Shown here one piece after another: positions 46,474 through 58,658 of a DNA stretch of 64,000 nucleotides. This stretch comes from Turbatrix aceti. Taxonomy: Eukaryota > Nematoda > Chromadorea > Rhabditida > Panagrolaimidae. The position numbers and the translations under genes were made by a program. The notes under the pieces were generated by a model that made no database searches, was not told the origin of the DNA, and saw nothing but the letters and a program-made list of their open reading frames with translations. The stretch lies in assembly GCA_963969345.1 (NCBI GenBank), contig OZ017768.1:3806718-3870717 (forward strand). The letters are read 5' to 3'. Within the stretch, counting starts at the first letter, position 1, and each line of letters opens with the position of its first letter.

Positions 46474-47188
46474 ATGTCGGACTCGCCGCCGACGTCGTGG
46501 ATGGTGGAGCAGCTACGGGCCCATCAGCAATTAGCGGGTGGGTCGACGGGTAGCGGCGGCAACGACGATGAAAGCGGGCGCAGCAGTACCGAGCCGGCTC
46601 CGGCGCAGCCGCTGCTCGGTGACGGTGCCGGTGCCGGTGCCGGTGTTGGACACGGCCCAATCCACGGCCATCATCCCTTCGAGCAGCAAAGCTTCTTCTC
46701 TTCTTCCCTGAATCAGCTGCAATCCCAGACGCCTTCAACGACCTGCTCCGCTTCCCCGACGCCATTTTCACTCAGACATGGCTCGAGGAAGACATCCGCT
46801 CTCGGCCACGGCCACCACCAACCCTCGCACTTCCACCACCACAGACACCGGCTCTCAACAGGCTCCGGCGATTCAAACTTACTTCAGCCAAACTACTTCA
46901 GCGGCATGTTCAGGTCCTCCCCCGGCAGGTACAGGACCGTGTCCACCGGGGTCATGGACCAGCACATTCCGGACCAAACACGTCCGTTTCGAAAGTTTTC
47001 GTCGCGAGACATGTCTAATTTGCCCCCGAGGAAGCGTTCGTGGATGGCGACGCCGAGGCTCAACTCGGAGGGAAGCGGCGACGTTTCGCGCAAATCGACG
47101 CGGGTCTCGACGCTTGGCTTTGTGCCATTTCGACAAAAAAGCACCAAAAACTGTCCTTTTCCCTCGGGCCGAATTGACTTAATGGCTG
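46474..47188 (+). CDS. Middle alternative first exon of the mec-2-like stomatin locus
   Basis: A 238-codon exon opening at an ATG directly behind an acceptor-like CCTGTAG, consistent with trans-splicing onto the first exon. It ends with donor CTG|GTAAGT and one base left over. That phase joins the stomatin exon at 47965 in frame (DLMA|ANIQNEF), but not the exon at 47495. The sequence is Ser/Gly/His-rich with an Ala-Gly run (GAGAGAGVGHGPIHGHH) and basic Ser-rich patches (KFSSRDMSNLPPRKRSW), and has no recognised domain. Codon choice matches neighbouring genes. Confidence 0.55.
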
Positions 47189-47494
47189 GTAAGTGGATGG
47201 CGTGACAGGGTAGCTCGAGCGGTCAGACAAGAGGTGGGACGAGTCTCGATCATTCCTTTGCATTGCTAACAAGCACCGGCCAGGCCGACCTCCGCCGCCT
47301 AGGGTGTGCGCGCCTTTTGCGACTGCGGGACAATCACCCGCTATTCTATGCATTTGATAGCGGGGGAGGGGGTCTTCATCGGCTTCTCGACTTTTTTTTT
47401 TCGAGACTCGGGTGAAAACTATTAACTTGCCCTTGGCTGATATTTCTCCATCCCGAGGCCTTTGTACAGTGCCTGTGTCTGTGTCTGTTGTCAG

Positions 47495-50400
47495 ATGTCG
47501 ACTCGTGGCAGCGTTGTTTCCCTCGTCAGCAGTGCGGGAAGCACGTCAACGGTGCTTGATACAAAGCTTCTTGATTCTCCTAGCAAGGAAGACGACATTC
47601 TCAGCGATTCCAGTGATGATCTCGAGACTGTGGCCCGTCAGACGCTGTCCCACGTCGTTGAGGAGGAATTTGAGGTTTGAGAGATGGTCGGGGGTCTGTT
47701 TGGGAGGTTTGACACGCGTGAGGTTTAGTGCAAGCCCCAGGGCGATGATACGCCGGGCGATGTTTCGGGAGATTCCATGTCTGTGGTGCCTGCGCAGGGC
47801 GATATCGTGCCTGCCAAACTCAAGGTCAATCATTATCTCGTCGATCCTGCAGGTCTCTTTTTTGTTTCCGTTCAACTTTTTGGGGTTGCATTTTTTTCTT
47901 CTGCTTTTTTCTTTTTTTTTCTCTTTTTTTTTCTTTTTTTCAAAAACCCCCAAAATCTTTCCAGCCAACATCCAAAACGAATTCGGGTTTTGTGGCTGGA
48001 TCCTGACGATCCTGTCTTACATCCTCATCATCATGACGCTGCCTGTTTCGGTCTGTATGTGCATCAAGGTCGTGCAGGAGTACGAGCGTGCCGTCATCTT
48101 CCGCCTCGGTCGCCTGCAGCCGGGTGGCGCTAAGGGCCCTGGCATCTTCTTTATCGTGCCCTGCATCGATACGTACCGCAAGGTGGACCTCAGAGTTCTC
48201 TCCTTCGAAGTCCCACCCCAGGAGATTCTCTCCAAGGATTCGGTAACCGTAGCCGTCGACGCGGTTGTCTACTTCCGAATCTCCAATGCCACTATTTCCG
48301 TTACCAACGTCGAGGACAGCTCGCGCTCTACCAAGCTCCTCGCGCAGACCACGTTGCGCAACATTCTCGGTACAAAGACCCTCGCCGAGATGCTCTCCGA
48401 CCGCGAAGCCATCTCGATGCAGATGCAATCCACGCTCGACGACGCCACCGAGCCCTGGGGTGTCAAAGTTGAGCGCGTCGAGGTCAAAGACGTCCGTCTG
48501 CCTGTTCAGCTTCAGCGCGCGATGGCCGCTGAGGCAGAAGCTGCCAGGGAGGCTCGTGCCAAGGTTATCGTCGCCGAGGGCGAGCAGAAGGCTTCTCGTG
48601 CGCTCAAGGAAGCCGCGGAGGTCATTGCGGAGAGTCCATCTGCGCTCCAGCTTAGGTACCTTCAGACTCTCAATTCCATCAGGTGAGGGAACAGGTAAAT
48701 AAGAAAAAAAATTAATTATGTGTTTCAGTGCCGAAAAGAATTCAACCATAATCTTTCCATTCCCGATAGATTTGTTGACGTCGTTCTACCACCGGATACC
48801 TCCAAAAATGTAAGTTTTCATTGTTCACTCATTTACACTTTGGCCTGCCTACTTTTTGCCACGTTGCCTGCCTTGCCACCTATTATAAATAAATCACTGC
48901 TTGCACACTCCCGAGCTCCGCTTGCTTTTTCAGGCACGAAGACGGTCATCCGACTGCCGATCCGTCCAAGGCCCACGTCGCCTGATATAACTTTTGCATA
49001 CACCTCTCAGCGACGCCCTCATCCTTGCTCGGGCTTGTACGTACACACCACCACGCCGATCACTTTTACACACTTTGTTTATTTTGTTTTTTGAACAGAT
49101 CAACCGACACTTTTTTATGCGTATATCGTTTTTTTTTGTTTTTTTGCGCGGGCACACGCTAGATGGGGAATAAAGCTGACCGCTCACTCGCTTGTCAGAG
49201 ACACGCCCCCGCCGTTGCCGAAGAAGATCCGATCTTGCTGTCTGTACAAATATCCCGACTGGGTACAGTCCATGGTGGGTAAGGGCGAGTCTGTTGGCTC
49301 GCTTGGACACCTCCACGGAGGACACGGACACTCACACGGCAACCTATCCTACGCGCCTTCGACACCTGGTGAGTGGGGAACCGGAAGGGGCCTGAGTGAT
49401 CACCGACGCTTAGCAACCGGACAGCTCCCCCTGTCGACGAGTCAGACTTCAATGCCGTACATCACCAGCATACTTGGCCAGCGACCGGGCCTTTCAAAGT
49501 AAGCACTTGGGTACACGCACAAAAAAGTAAAGTCAAAATCTAGTTAATATCAAGTGCGCATGAAGTCTTGTAACGAAAATATAATAGCTTTTTCGTGTCG
49601 AAAGACGGAAAAGCGGCACGTGCACATTAGGTCTCGCCACGAAAGTAGTTTTTTTTCATGTCAAGACAAAAAAACGCGGCGCAAAACCGCTTTTTTTGAA
49701 ATTTAAACATACTTGTGTACTTTTACTTACTTTACGGTGCCAAAGTCCATTTGACATTTGTTATCTTGCGTTCGTTCAATTCGAGAGCGCGTGCATGACA
49801 CGCTACCCATTTTCGTATCTTTCTATATCGGTCTTCCGTCGAGTTTGACGCAATTCAAAACACGAGGCGCCTTTGTTTTACGGTCTTTTGTTTTCTGGGA
49901 AACAAAAATATTGGCTTGTGAGAGAAACATTTGTCGCCTCCAAACTGCCAAACAAGAAAGTCGCTTGTCCTTCAGTTCTTCAAGTTTGAAATGTCACTGA
50001 ACAGCATTGTCAATTTTTTTTTGTGAAAGGTGATAGCATCTCTCATGACGCAGGATGCTGATTGGGGACGACGTTGTTGATCGTCAAATTTTTTTTTATC
50101 AAATTTATCTCAAAAAAAGCTTCTTTTTAAAAAAATCGAAAATGCATTCAAAATATACTGAAAAAAATCGTATGTTTCTAATTTTTTGTCCGTAAAAAAA
50201 ACTGTTTTTTTCGAATATGTATTTATTTAAAATTGGCATATGATATCTGTTATCCATCCGCCTAAGACGATTTCGAAAAAATCTGCTGGTCGGTGGTAAT
50301 GCATTTATTAGCGAGCTAATTGTAAGTGCCGGCTGGTCAGTCAGTGGTGCAAAGAGTCAACATTCTCTCACATCAGCTCCCGAACGATGTGAACCGCTCC

Positions 50401-53400
50401 GCTTCGCTCGTTCGCTGCCTACAGCTGTGCCAAATGACGCATTAATTTGCAATCGGTGTGAAACGTCGCCTGTCTGCACGCGGAGCAATCAATTAACTCG
50501 CCCTCCACGTGTTGGGGGATCCTTTGGCGATGAAAACTAAAATTGACTTTCATCGCTGTAAGTATATTTAGTAGGTGCGTTCATTGATCGCGGCTATTAG
50601 GCTATACATATTTTGACTGCCCTGCCCGGAGGTCCTGTTGCTGGCTAAAGCTATAGCTCATCGCCTCTCACATTGGATCATTCGCACATAAACAACACGA
50701 CGCAGGGATGACTGACTCTGTTCACAGGAGATCCTGCATATCCTGTCAGTCCATGTCTGTCTCTATGGCTGGTCACACGTCAAATGTCTTGTAATTGATC
50801 CGGATTTTTGATTTTTTTTTAGAAGTCGAAGTAGGATTGGATTGCATTGCATTTCCACGACGACGCCAAAGATTTTATTTTTTGCCGGGTTTTTGAGGAG
50901 GCGTGTTGTGTATGTATTTAGACGACGGTGACTTTTTTTAACCGAGTCAGGGCTCTGTTCTGTGTGTTTTTTTTATTTATTGGTCGACCAGCTGTGCGGT
51001 TGGGGTAACGAACAAGTCATGTTTCCAGACCGCAAGATGCCTAGCGTCATGCACTGCGTCAAGCGCATGCGCGAGCATTCTGTTGAGATCAGACTCAGCA
51101 AGGATGAACTTGATTGGTAACTTTTTTTAATTCAAACTTGATAATTCATTAACAAATTCAAAATTATTTTTGCGCGCGCATTGGTTCTTTCAACGAATTT
51201 TCTGTGCGCGCTCAGGTCTTTCAACGAAAATTTTTTTCCTGCGAAGACTTCCATAAACTTCAATTTTTCAAATTTCAAACGTGTTTCCAATTTTTTGAAA
51301 TTAGGGTTGCAAAAAAAATAAAATTATTTCATTGCTGATTGTTGAGCGAAAATTTTTTTTTTCGTGCCAAGACTTTAAAAAACATCAATTTATCAAATTT
51401 TGGGGCTTGAATGTTACCTAAAATCCAAAATAACGTTTTTAATTTAGCATTAGAGAAGCGGCATCAACGTCGTCTACGGGTACGGATGCCGCGCGTGGTC
51501 GTAGCGGCGGCTCCGCTCAGCCGAACGGGTCGGCCGGAGGCGGTGCCCCTCGGCCCAGCCAGCTGGCCTTCCCGCGTCAGTCGGCTTCTTCTTCGCTTCT
51601 CAAACAAGCTCTGGCGAATCGAATCACCCCTCTGCTCGGCGGAGACGGCAAAGCCGGGGGCAAGTCGAGTGGTGGCAGATCGACGACTTCTGGAGACAGG
51701 GACGGCTCGTCGACGGCGGAAGAAGGAAAATCCGGGCAGCTGACAAATGCCGCGTGGTATCGGAGATCAAGAAGGACGAACAGGCTTCCATCCACCCGGC
51801 TGGACTCCCAAAGATGGAGAATCGGAAATTAAGGGTGATTCGAAGGTTCGTTTGTTTGTTTTTTTTCGAGTTTTTGAACGAAAAAAATTACAAAAAATTT
51901 TTTTAGGAGTCAAAGTCCTCGAAAAAGTCCAAATCCAAGCAGTCTCCTGACACTACAGCAGATCCAATGACCGTCAGCGAATATGAGAATGTCACTGACG
52001 GCAAGGAGGGCAAAGACGGCAGAAAACGCTCTAAAACGAGAGATTCTGGGTCGCCGAGCTCGGGAAAGGGATCTAAAGATTCTGGAAGTCCGACGTCGTC
52101 CACGGGAACAATTCTCGACGCTACAACGCCAAAAGAAGGCCGAGAATCGTCAAAAGACTCCAAAGAAGGCAAAGAATCCGGCAAAAGATCAAAATCCCCC
52201 AAAACAAAATCCAAGAAATCGTCCCACGGCGAAAGTGGCGATGCCGACGACGGCAACCAGTTAAAACCAGGCCAAGGCTCACCCACAAAATCCTACTTCG
52301 GTGAACGACGGGATTCTAGCCAGTCTGACATGTCCAAATTCTCTCACAAATCTGTCACCTTCAACGACTGCGTTGAAGTCAACGAAATCGAACGTCTTCG
52401 CCGGCGCAGAGGCCGAAGAAGGGGTTCGTCTTCTTCGAGCGAAGATGACAGCTCCGGGGTCGATCTCAACGAACATCTGGCCCCCCTGCGCCGGGCGCTT
52501 CGCGAGAGGACCCCCCCGGGGAGCCAGGAAGTGCCGTTTGCGAAGCCGCCCGACATGTCGGAAGAGGAGTGGCGTGCCATGGTGCAGTCCATCTACGTCC
52601 AGGAGAGCAGCGAAGAGGCCAGACGCCGGGCGGAGGATCAGGGATCAGTGCAGTCGGTGTACCTCGAAGATGTCTACGGTCCGGATATTTATCAGGAACT
52701 CGGAGACCAGCTGCCGGAGTCGGTGATGCGCGCGCTGAGGGCTGAGGCAGCGGCGAGGCTGCAGCAAGCACGGAGAGCGACAGCTGAAGGATCGCCTGCG
52801 ATGCGGAGGCCTGGACAGCCACCTGTCGACACGGATGAGTGGGAACGATTCTTGGTGGGCTCTCTGACGAGACTGCATCAGAATGATAGCGAAAATTCTT
52901 CGCTCATGACTGATTGTAAGTTTTTAGGCACAAAAAAAGAATTCACGGTTCAGAGAACTTTATTTCCTCTTTTAGCCCGTCAAATGATCCGCTCGGCCAG
53001 CGGCTACCTGGATTTTGACCCTGCTCAGCTCCAGCGGATGCAGCAGCTCCCAAATCAGCCTCCACCAGGCCCCAGACCGGGTTCGGGCGCCGGAGCGACT
53101 CCAGGACGCTCCGCAGATCCAGGATCATCGAACGCAGGGGAGGATTACGGTCCTTTGCGCGTCGAGGTGACCAACAAGGTGCGCAACGGGGATTACGACG
53201 CTTCGGCTGAGGTTTCGCCTGCTGGAGGTTACTACAAAGACGTCAGACCTTCGACGTCAGGTTCACCATCGCAGGATCCTCGAGGCCAACAGAAACGAGA
53301 TTCTGTGTCATCTGCGGAGAGCCTTAAGCGGTCTTGGCTAGAACAAGGTGGGGGCGGAGCTTCTGAGAAACCACCGCTCACTGATAGCGGATTTCATCAG

Positions 53401-54038
53401 AGTGAGTTACCGCAAAGTTATAAACTGTGTTCAAGACAAGTCTTTCAGGCTCCTATCAACCAGGCTTTGACTCCCAGCGCGAAGGCTCACCTGGCATGAC
53501 AGATGCCATCCAGCGATCGATGTACGACAACGTTCCCGCTCCTGGCTCGTCCCACGGGGTTGCGCCTTCCGGATCGAGCCAAAACATCCCCGGCGGTGGT
53601 TCGGGCAGCGCTATGGCCAGTCCCAGTTCGGCGTCGGCTTCGGCATCTGGCCAAGGCCAGATTCCGCAACAATTCGTGACCAAAGTATCCATCAGCCTTG
53701 GACCATCTCGAAAAACAGTCACCAAAATAGTCGACGTACCCGGCTCAGATTCACCACAGATCGTTGAACTACCGTCTCCCAGCTCGGATACAGCGTCAGC
53801 GTCATCCGATACAACGCAGGACGTTGAGAAACGGCTCAAAGCGCGATTCGTCCGGATGTACGGCAACCGGAAGGCCCCGGTCGCGGATTCGGAGTCAGAC
53901 GAAGCTCCTGGCGATCCGAAACCCTCCGACCGGAAGGACAGTCTTGAAAGCGTTCTGTCAACGGATTCCCGGGAGTCTGTGGTCTCCGCCGCCTCACTCA
54001 GAGCCGAAAACAAGGTCCGACGAAACTTCAATTATTGA
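47495..54038 (+). CDS. mec-2: MEC-2-like stomatin (mechanotransduction channel subunit)
   Basis: Stomatin/prohibitin-fold membrane protein; in C. elegans MEC-2 binds cholesterol and the MEC-4 DEG/ENaC channel in touch neurons. Exons: 47495-47674, 47729-47852, 47965-48682, 48729-48809, 49199-49368, 51029-51116, 51448 to about 51850, 51907-52916, 52977-53401, 53449-54038. The N-terminal STRGSVVSLVSSAGS resembles MEC-2. Next come the hairpin membrane segment (CGWILTILSYILIIMTLPVS), the near-identical SPFH core (VVQEYERAVIFRLGRLQPGG, ILSKDSVTVAVDAVVYFRIS, AEKNSTIIFPFPIDLL), and the MEC-2-specific LPKKIRSCCLYKYPDWVQ plus a Gly/His-rich stretch. A C-terminal region of about 750 aa, rich in Ser, charged residues and Pro, is probably disordered. 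The reading frame between 51740 and 51832 shifts by one unless a short intron is removed. Length well beyond C. elegans MEC-2A (481 aa); a short form could end at the TAA at 48811. Confidence 0.85.
49369..51028 (+). other. 1.66-kb intron of the mec-2-like gene
   Basis: Separates the conserved MEC-2 core exons from the exons of the extended C-terminus. Holds AT-rich sequence and no coding frame I can support. Its size and position make it a candidate for alternative 3' ends or an internal regulatory region. Confidence 0.45.
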
Positions 54039-54636
54039 TCGACCTTTGAAATTATGTGAATTTTATTTTTGAACATTATTGGCTTCTCAATTCGCCTTGT
54101 ACGCTTTGTTCGATCGCAAAAAAAGTTAATCGTATACAAATAAAGGATGACACTGTTAGCACTAACGAACGCAAACTGGATATTATCACGAAAAAGAAAC
54201 AAACAAACGACGTTTGTTTTTCGTTTCGGGAAACTTTTGGAGGGAAAGCAGCGAAAGATAGACATTGCCAAAAGTTTCTGTTTCCTATCTTTCCCGTTTG
54301 TTTTTGTCCGTTTATTTTTGTCGTTGAAACGTTCGACGACACATTTTCGATCTCGAATTTGTTCCACCGGCTGAATAAGTGCCAAAAATGGCAAATGTGA
54401 GTTCACTTTTTTTTACGCGTGCAAATTCGGTACTTTTTTTTATCGATAAAAAATATTTAAAACTAAAATTTCATCTTGAATTTTACCATTGTGGTGAGTG
54501 TTATCCGATTTTTTTTTAAATAAAAAAAAGTTTATTACGGTGAAACCACGCCATATTGCCGATTATAGTAACAGATAAATAAGTGAAAGCCCGAGTTTTG
54601 TATAAGATTAATGCAGATCTCCAAAGTGCCTCTGGC

Positions 54637-56442
54637 CTAGCAACGAGCGGCCTGCTGGAGTTTGCCGACGATGGCATCAGTGTTGGCAGGGCGGAGGCAG
54701 CTGCCGCACGTCTTCTGGCAGACGACGTCGACGAGCATCTTGACCTTGCGTTGGCCTGTCAGGAAGTCTGAAAAAAGTTGTTTCAAACCATTCAAAGAGC
54801 ATTCAAAACTCACTAGCTTCGCAGGGCGACTGGAAGGCGGTCAAGCCGGAAGCGTTGAGGGTAAGGGGCTGTGACTGCTCGTTGGGGTCAAAATCAGGGC
54901 AGTAGCCAGCCAGCTTTGAGCAGAAAGGCACGAGATCTGCGCACTCGCCGGGAGCAGCCTTGACGACGCCTTCCGGGAGGATATCCAGGGGATCAGACGC
55001 GATGGGTTCGGGGTCGACCGAGGGAGCGATGATGGCGGTGCCTCCGTTGCCGTAGTACTCGCGGATGTCGTTGTGGATGGTCTTGCGACGAATGAACTCG
55101 TTAAATTCGGAGTCTGTGAGTCCGCGGATTTCGAGTCGACCGCTGTTAGCGTTGCGCTCACATCGCTGGTAGGATCCGTTGGGCAGCTGGAAGACCTTGT
55201 GCTCGGGAATGATTTCTCCGTTGGACCGAACACAGGCGTACGCCACGACGAAGCTTCCATTAATTCCGTTACGATCATAAGTCCAGGTGCATCGCTTCAT
55301 GACTCCGTTCTCATTCCATGTTTCCTGGAACCGCTTGGACGAGCCATCAGGCCAGGTGCAGCCCCGCATGTCACCGAAGGAAGTATAGCCAGCAGAGCTG
55401 TCGCAGAGGAAGGCCTCGCCGTCAGCGTTGTAGACAACATCGCCGACAACAGCCCATTGACCGTCGATGGTGCAGCCTTTCTTGGAGGAGTGACCATTCT
55501 GGCAGAAGTACGTCGATACACCCGTGGAATCGTTGAAGAATGCGCCGCTGGGATGGGTTTCGGTTTCGCCACGGAGTCTGCAGGTGAGGTGGTTGCTGGA
55601 GACCTTGACGAGTCGGCAGCCGTCGCGGGTCCTGCGGCACTGCGTGAGCTGGCCTTTGACTTCTGTGTATCCGGCGACAGCGACGTGGATCGAGGTGTAC
55701 TCCGAAACGCATCCGGTGCACTTGAGAGCTACGTTGGGGCCGTTGCGGACGCACGAAATGATTTCGCCCTTCTGGAAGTCAGGCTTGTTCACCGTGACGG
55801 GAGCGATGTGCTGGTTGCCTTCGGTGAGGAGCTTGCCGGAGGGGAGCTCGCACTTTGTCCCTGAAACCAAATAACTTTTTTAAAACACCGCAACAATCAT
55901 GAAAATTACTGACACTTGTGAACAAGTTTGCGGGCACGGGTCTTATTGCCGTTGCACTCGATGGTCTTGTGGATGCCGTCTTCGACGAGAGTGAAAAAGT
56001 TGCCAATCTCGACGGTCGTGCCGGTGCTGTCGATGCAGTCTGAAACTTTTTCCACCCTAAAAGTCTCAGAAACCCTCAAAAACCCACTCAAAACATTGAG
56101 AGTGACAACATCGCCGTTCTGGAAGCATTCAAAGTTGAAGTGTTCGTTGGCATAGGTCTCGCCGATGTTGATGGTCACACTGCCGCTGCCATCGGGAGTG
56201 CAGCCCGTGGGCTTGAGCTCAGCTGCGCCGGAGGCAGAATCCGAACGGCATTCAAAAACGATATTATCCTTGACAACGGTGGTCCCAATGTTGCAAGCAG
56301 GCTCGGCAGCCGCAAAGTTGAAACTTTCATGAACGTGGGGGTGACCATCGAAATCGGACACGAGTCCGTCGAAGTCGGGAACGACGGGAACGGCGTGGAG
56401 AGAAAGAACAAGGCTGGCAAAGAAGACACCGACTCGCAGCAT
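54637..56442 (-). CDS. Secreted Cys-rich protein with MIG-18-like repeats and ShKT-type C-terminus
   Basis: Exons 56442-56088, 56039-55914, 55860-54814 and 54767-54637 join in phase (552 aa). Signal peptide LRVGVFFASLVLSLHAVPVV. Repeated Cys-bearing modules of about 60 residues follow, of the type C-x(n)-G-x-x-x-x-x-G-E-x-Y-x-x-x-x-F-x-F-x-C; examples are GSVTINIGETYANEHFNFEC and GCTIDGQWAVVGDVVYNADG. These resemble the fibronectin type I-like repeats of C. elegans MIG-18. The C-terminus has six spaced Cys residues ending DVVCQKTCGSCL, a ShKT-like pattern. Expected location is extracellular matrix or eggshell/cuticle fluid. The first intron is only 48 bp and in phase, so an unspliced product would also read through. 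Module assignment is from pattern only. Confidence 0.7.
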
Positions 56443-57139
56443 GGCTGTTAGACGACACTGAAATGATTCGATTCGACCGATAATAAAACCATACTATGTA
56501 TGAACGGTGAACAATGGGGGCACATGTGCACTCGAAGGCACTTGAACCAATTCCAGGGGTTCTAATATTTTGATAGGGAGGGGCAAATGCATGCAAATGA
56601 GTCGCGAAGGGCGCCCAAGGGCAGATGAGGGGAGATACATAGATGGCTGATGATGGATGTGACTGATGCCATCTGACCACTGGGGGCTGCCTTTTATACT
56701 CCCCGTAACGGGCAATCACTGATCACGATGTCAACTCACTCCGCGTGAGCACTTGTTTTTTGTGACCGTCTAGTGGCCTCCAAACCGGACTCCTCTGCAC
56801 TTTCGCCCACTTGACACGAATTCTGAGTGGATGACCGCTACGAGATATCACTCAGTCAACGGCAGGCAGGAAAAAAAAGCGTGAGCAAACAAAACAGTCT
56901 ACGGTGTATTGGATGCACGCAAGCACTCTTCTCGCCCTCCCTCCCTCCCTCCCCCGCATCCACGCGCTGATCTGACTTGGCGTTTATTTTCCCTTTTTTT
57001 TAGAACTCTGCACACTTTTCCAGCAAAAACGGAGCGGAGCACGCGGTAATATTCGCGGTGGCGGCAAATGAAATCAAATGAGAGAGAGAGAGGTGGGTTG
57101 GTTTGGATGCATCATCGATCATCAGCTGATGCAGCGGCT

Positions 57140-58658
57140 TCAGCACGAGAGCTCGTCGTTGTCGTCGTCGAAGAGGAGATGCTGACAGTCAAAGGATTGC
57201 GGCGAAAAGGGCTCTCCTGCAGCCACCACGGTGCCGTCTTCTGCAAATTAGCAAAGGTTAGTCGCGCGCGTGCAGGCAGACCAGACCGGTGAGGTGAGTC
57301 AATTTGTTGTTCCGTATGTTTTGTAGGATGGATTTTCGATTACGCTCAAGGATAAGTCGATTTTAAAATTTACTCTAGGGATGTAAAACTTATTTGCGAT
57401 TTTGTCGAACAAAAAAAATTGCGCCTGATAAAAAAAATAACTACAAAGAACATCTTTTTTTTTCGACATGAGCAAAAACGAACCCTTGAAGCCAAAAGGC
57501 GGCGGAACGAGTCCCTTTTGTTCGTAGTGCCGAAGAAAGTTGCACAGATGCTTGAGTCTGCGTTCCTTGCTGCGTCGGTTCTGGAACCACACCTGGATGA
57601 CCCTCATACTGAGCCCTGTCTCCAGTGCGAGTTTTGCCCTTGCGTGCTTCGATGGCTTTGGCGTCGACGAAAAAATCTGATTCAGCACGTCGAGCTGATT
57701 CTGCTTGATCGTAGTCCGCGGGCCACGGCGTTTCATGAGTCTCCCATCATCGCTGTACATTTCGCCGAACGCGTACATCTCAAACGGATACTGTGGAATC
57801 ACAGTCCCAGAAGGCAGATGCATTTGAGTATCCCCCGAGCTGCTGGGCTCCCCCTTCGTCGACGACGACGATGATGAAAAAAGTTTCGAGATTGTAGGCT
57901 CGCTTTTGACGACGACTTCGGAGGCAGACGACGATGACGCCGGTGGAGGCTCGGTGAGGGGGGTTGGAGCGATCTGGGAAAAGGCAGGTGAGTGACCCAC
58001 GCAGGATACGGCTTTGGAGATTTCATCGACGACAATTTGTTCTCCTGGAGCGAGTTGTCGACCGCACTGGTAACAGCAGTGGCAGTTGACGTGGTAGATG
58101 ACGCCTGTTTTTAGCTTGTACACCATGTCGGAGGGGTTGATGCCCTGCTGGCAGCCGGCGCAGTGATAGGGACTGAAGTTGTCGAAATAATGGGTAAAGC
58201 AGTACAGTCGACTGTCGCGCTCGTAGCATTTGTCGCCAAAGCCCTGCTGGCAGATGGAGCATCTTGCGCACTGCTCGTGGCACGTCGTGTTGCCTATCTT
58301 GAGTAGAAATTGATCCTGGATCAGCAGGTCGCACACCTGGCAGACGTTTTGCTTAAAAAAAATTAATTAATGGATTCAAAAAACTTTTTGCAAAGGTTTA
58401 ACCGACTTTTCTAGGGATTCTTACCTGATTTTGCTGAATAATGAGCGGATTGAGTTTATTTTTCCACCCTCCGTCATTCTCCATCCCACCTGGCATCTGG
58501 CCCAGGTAGGAAGACTGACCGATGAGCTCGACGACTTCCCCGATCGCGTCGAGGGGCGGCTTCTCCGAGTAATCCGGCATAACGGCATACGGCTGACCGA
58601 CGCCCTGATTGGAAGCCGGCTGGTCCAAGCCGTATACACAGTCGAGGCCGTTGAACAT
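57140..58658 (-). CDS. mec-3: LIM-homeobox transcription factor MEC-3
   Basis: Nuclear selector protein that, with UNC-86, specifies touch receptor neurons in C. elegans. Exons 58658-58425, 58351-57484 and 57240-57140 join in phase (400 aa; C. elegans MEC-3 is 321). Two LIM zinc fingers (CQVCDLLIQ...CSICQQGFG...CFTHYF; CAGCQQGIN...CYQCGRQL...CVGH) lie at about residues 82-200. A Ser-rich linker and the homeodomain (about 288-347) follow, the latter containing KRRGPRTTIKQNQLDVLNQI, SKHARAKLALETGLSMRVIQ and VWFQNRRSKERRLKHLC. The extension LRHYEQKGLVPPP is specific to MEC-3 rather than LIN-11 or other LIM-homeobox proteins. The last exon encodes an acidic tail (CQHLLFDDDNDELSC). Without that splice the frame would run into lower-quality sequence to 57299. 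Confidence 0.93.

Noticed and set aside
47348..47355. AAATGCAT (minus strand) about 140 bp before the MEC-2A-type start, and another at 59318 upstream of mec-3, as UNC-86/MEC-3 sites
   Set aside because: The same 8-mer occurs at several unrelated places in the window (for example near 15024, 38866, 42753 and 50140), so the match alone is not evidence.
57299..57483. Unspliced C-terminal extension of mec-3 (frame open to 57299)
   Set aside because: It translates AT-rich DNA (poly-Lys/Phe). The donor at 57483 and the acidic exon at 57240-57140 join in phase and give a MEC-3-like acidic tail.
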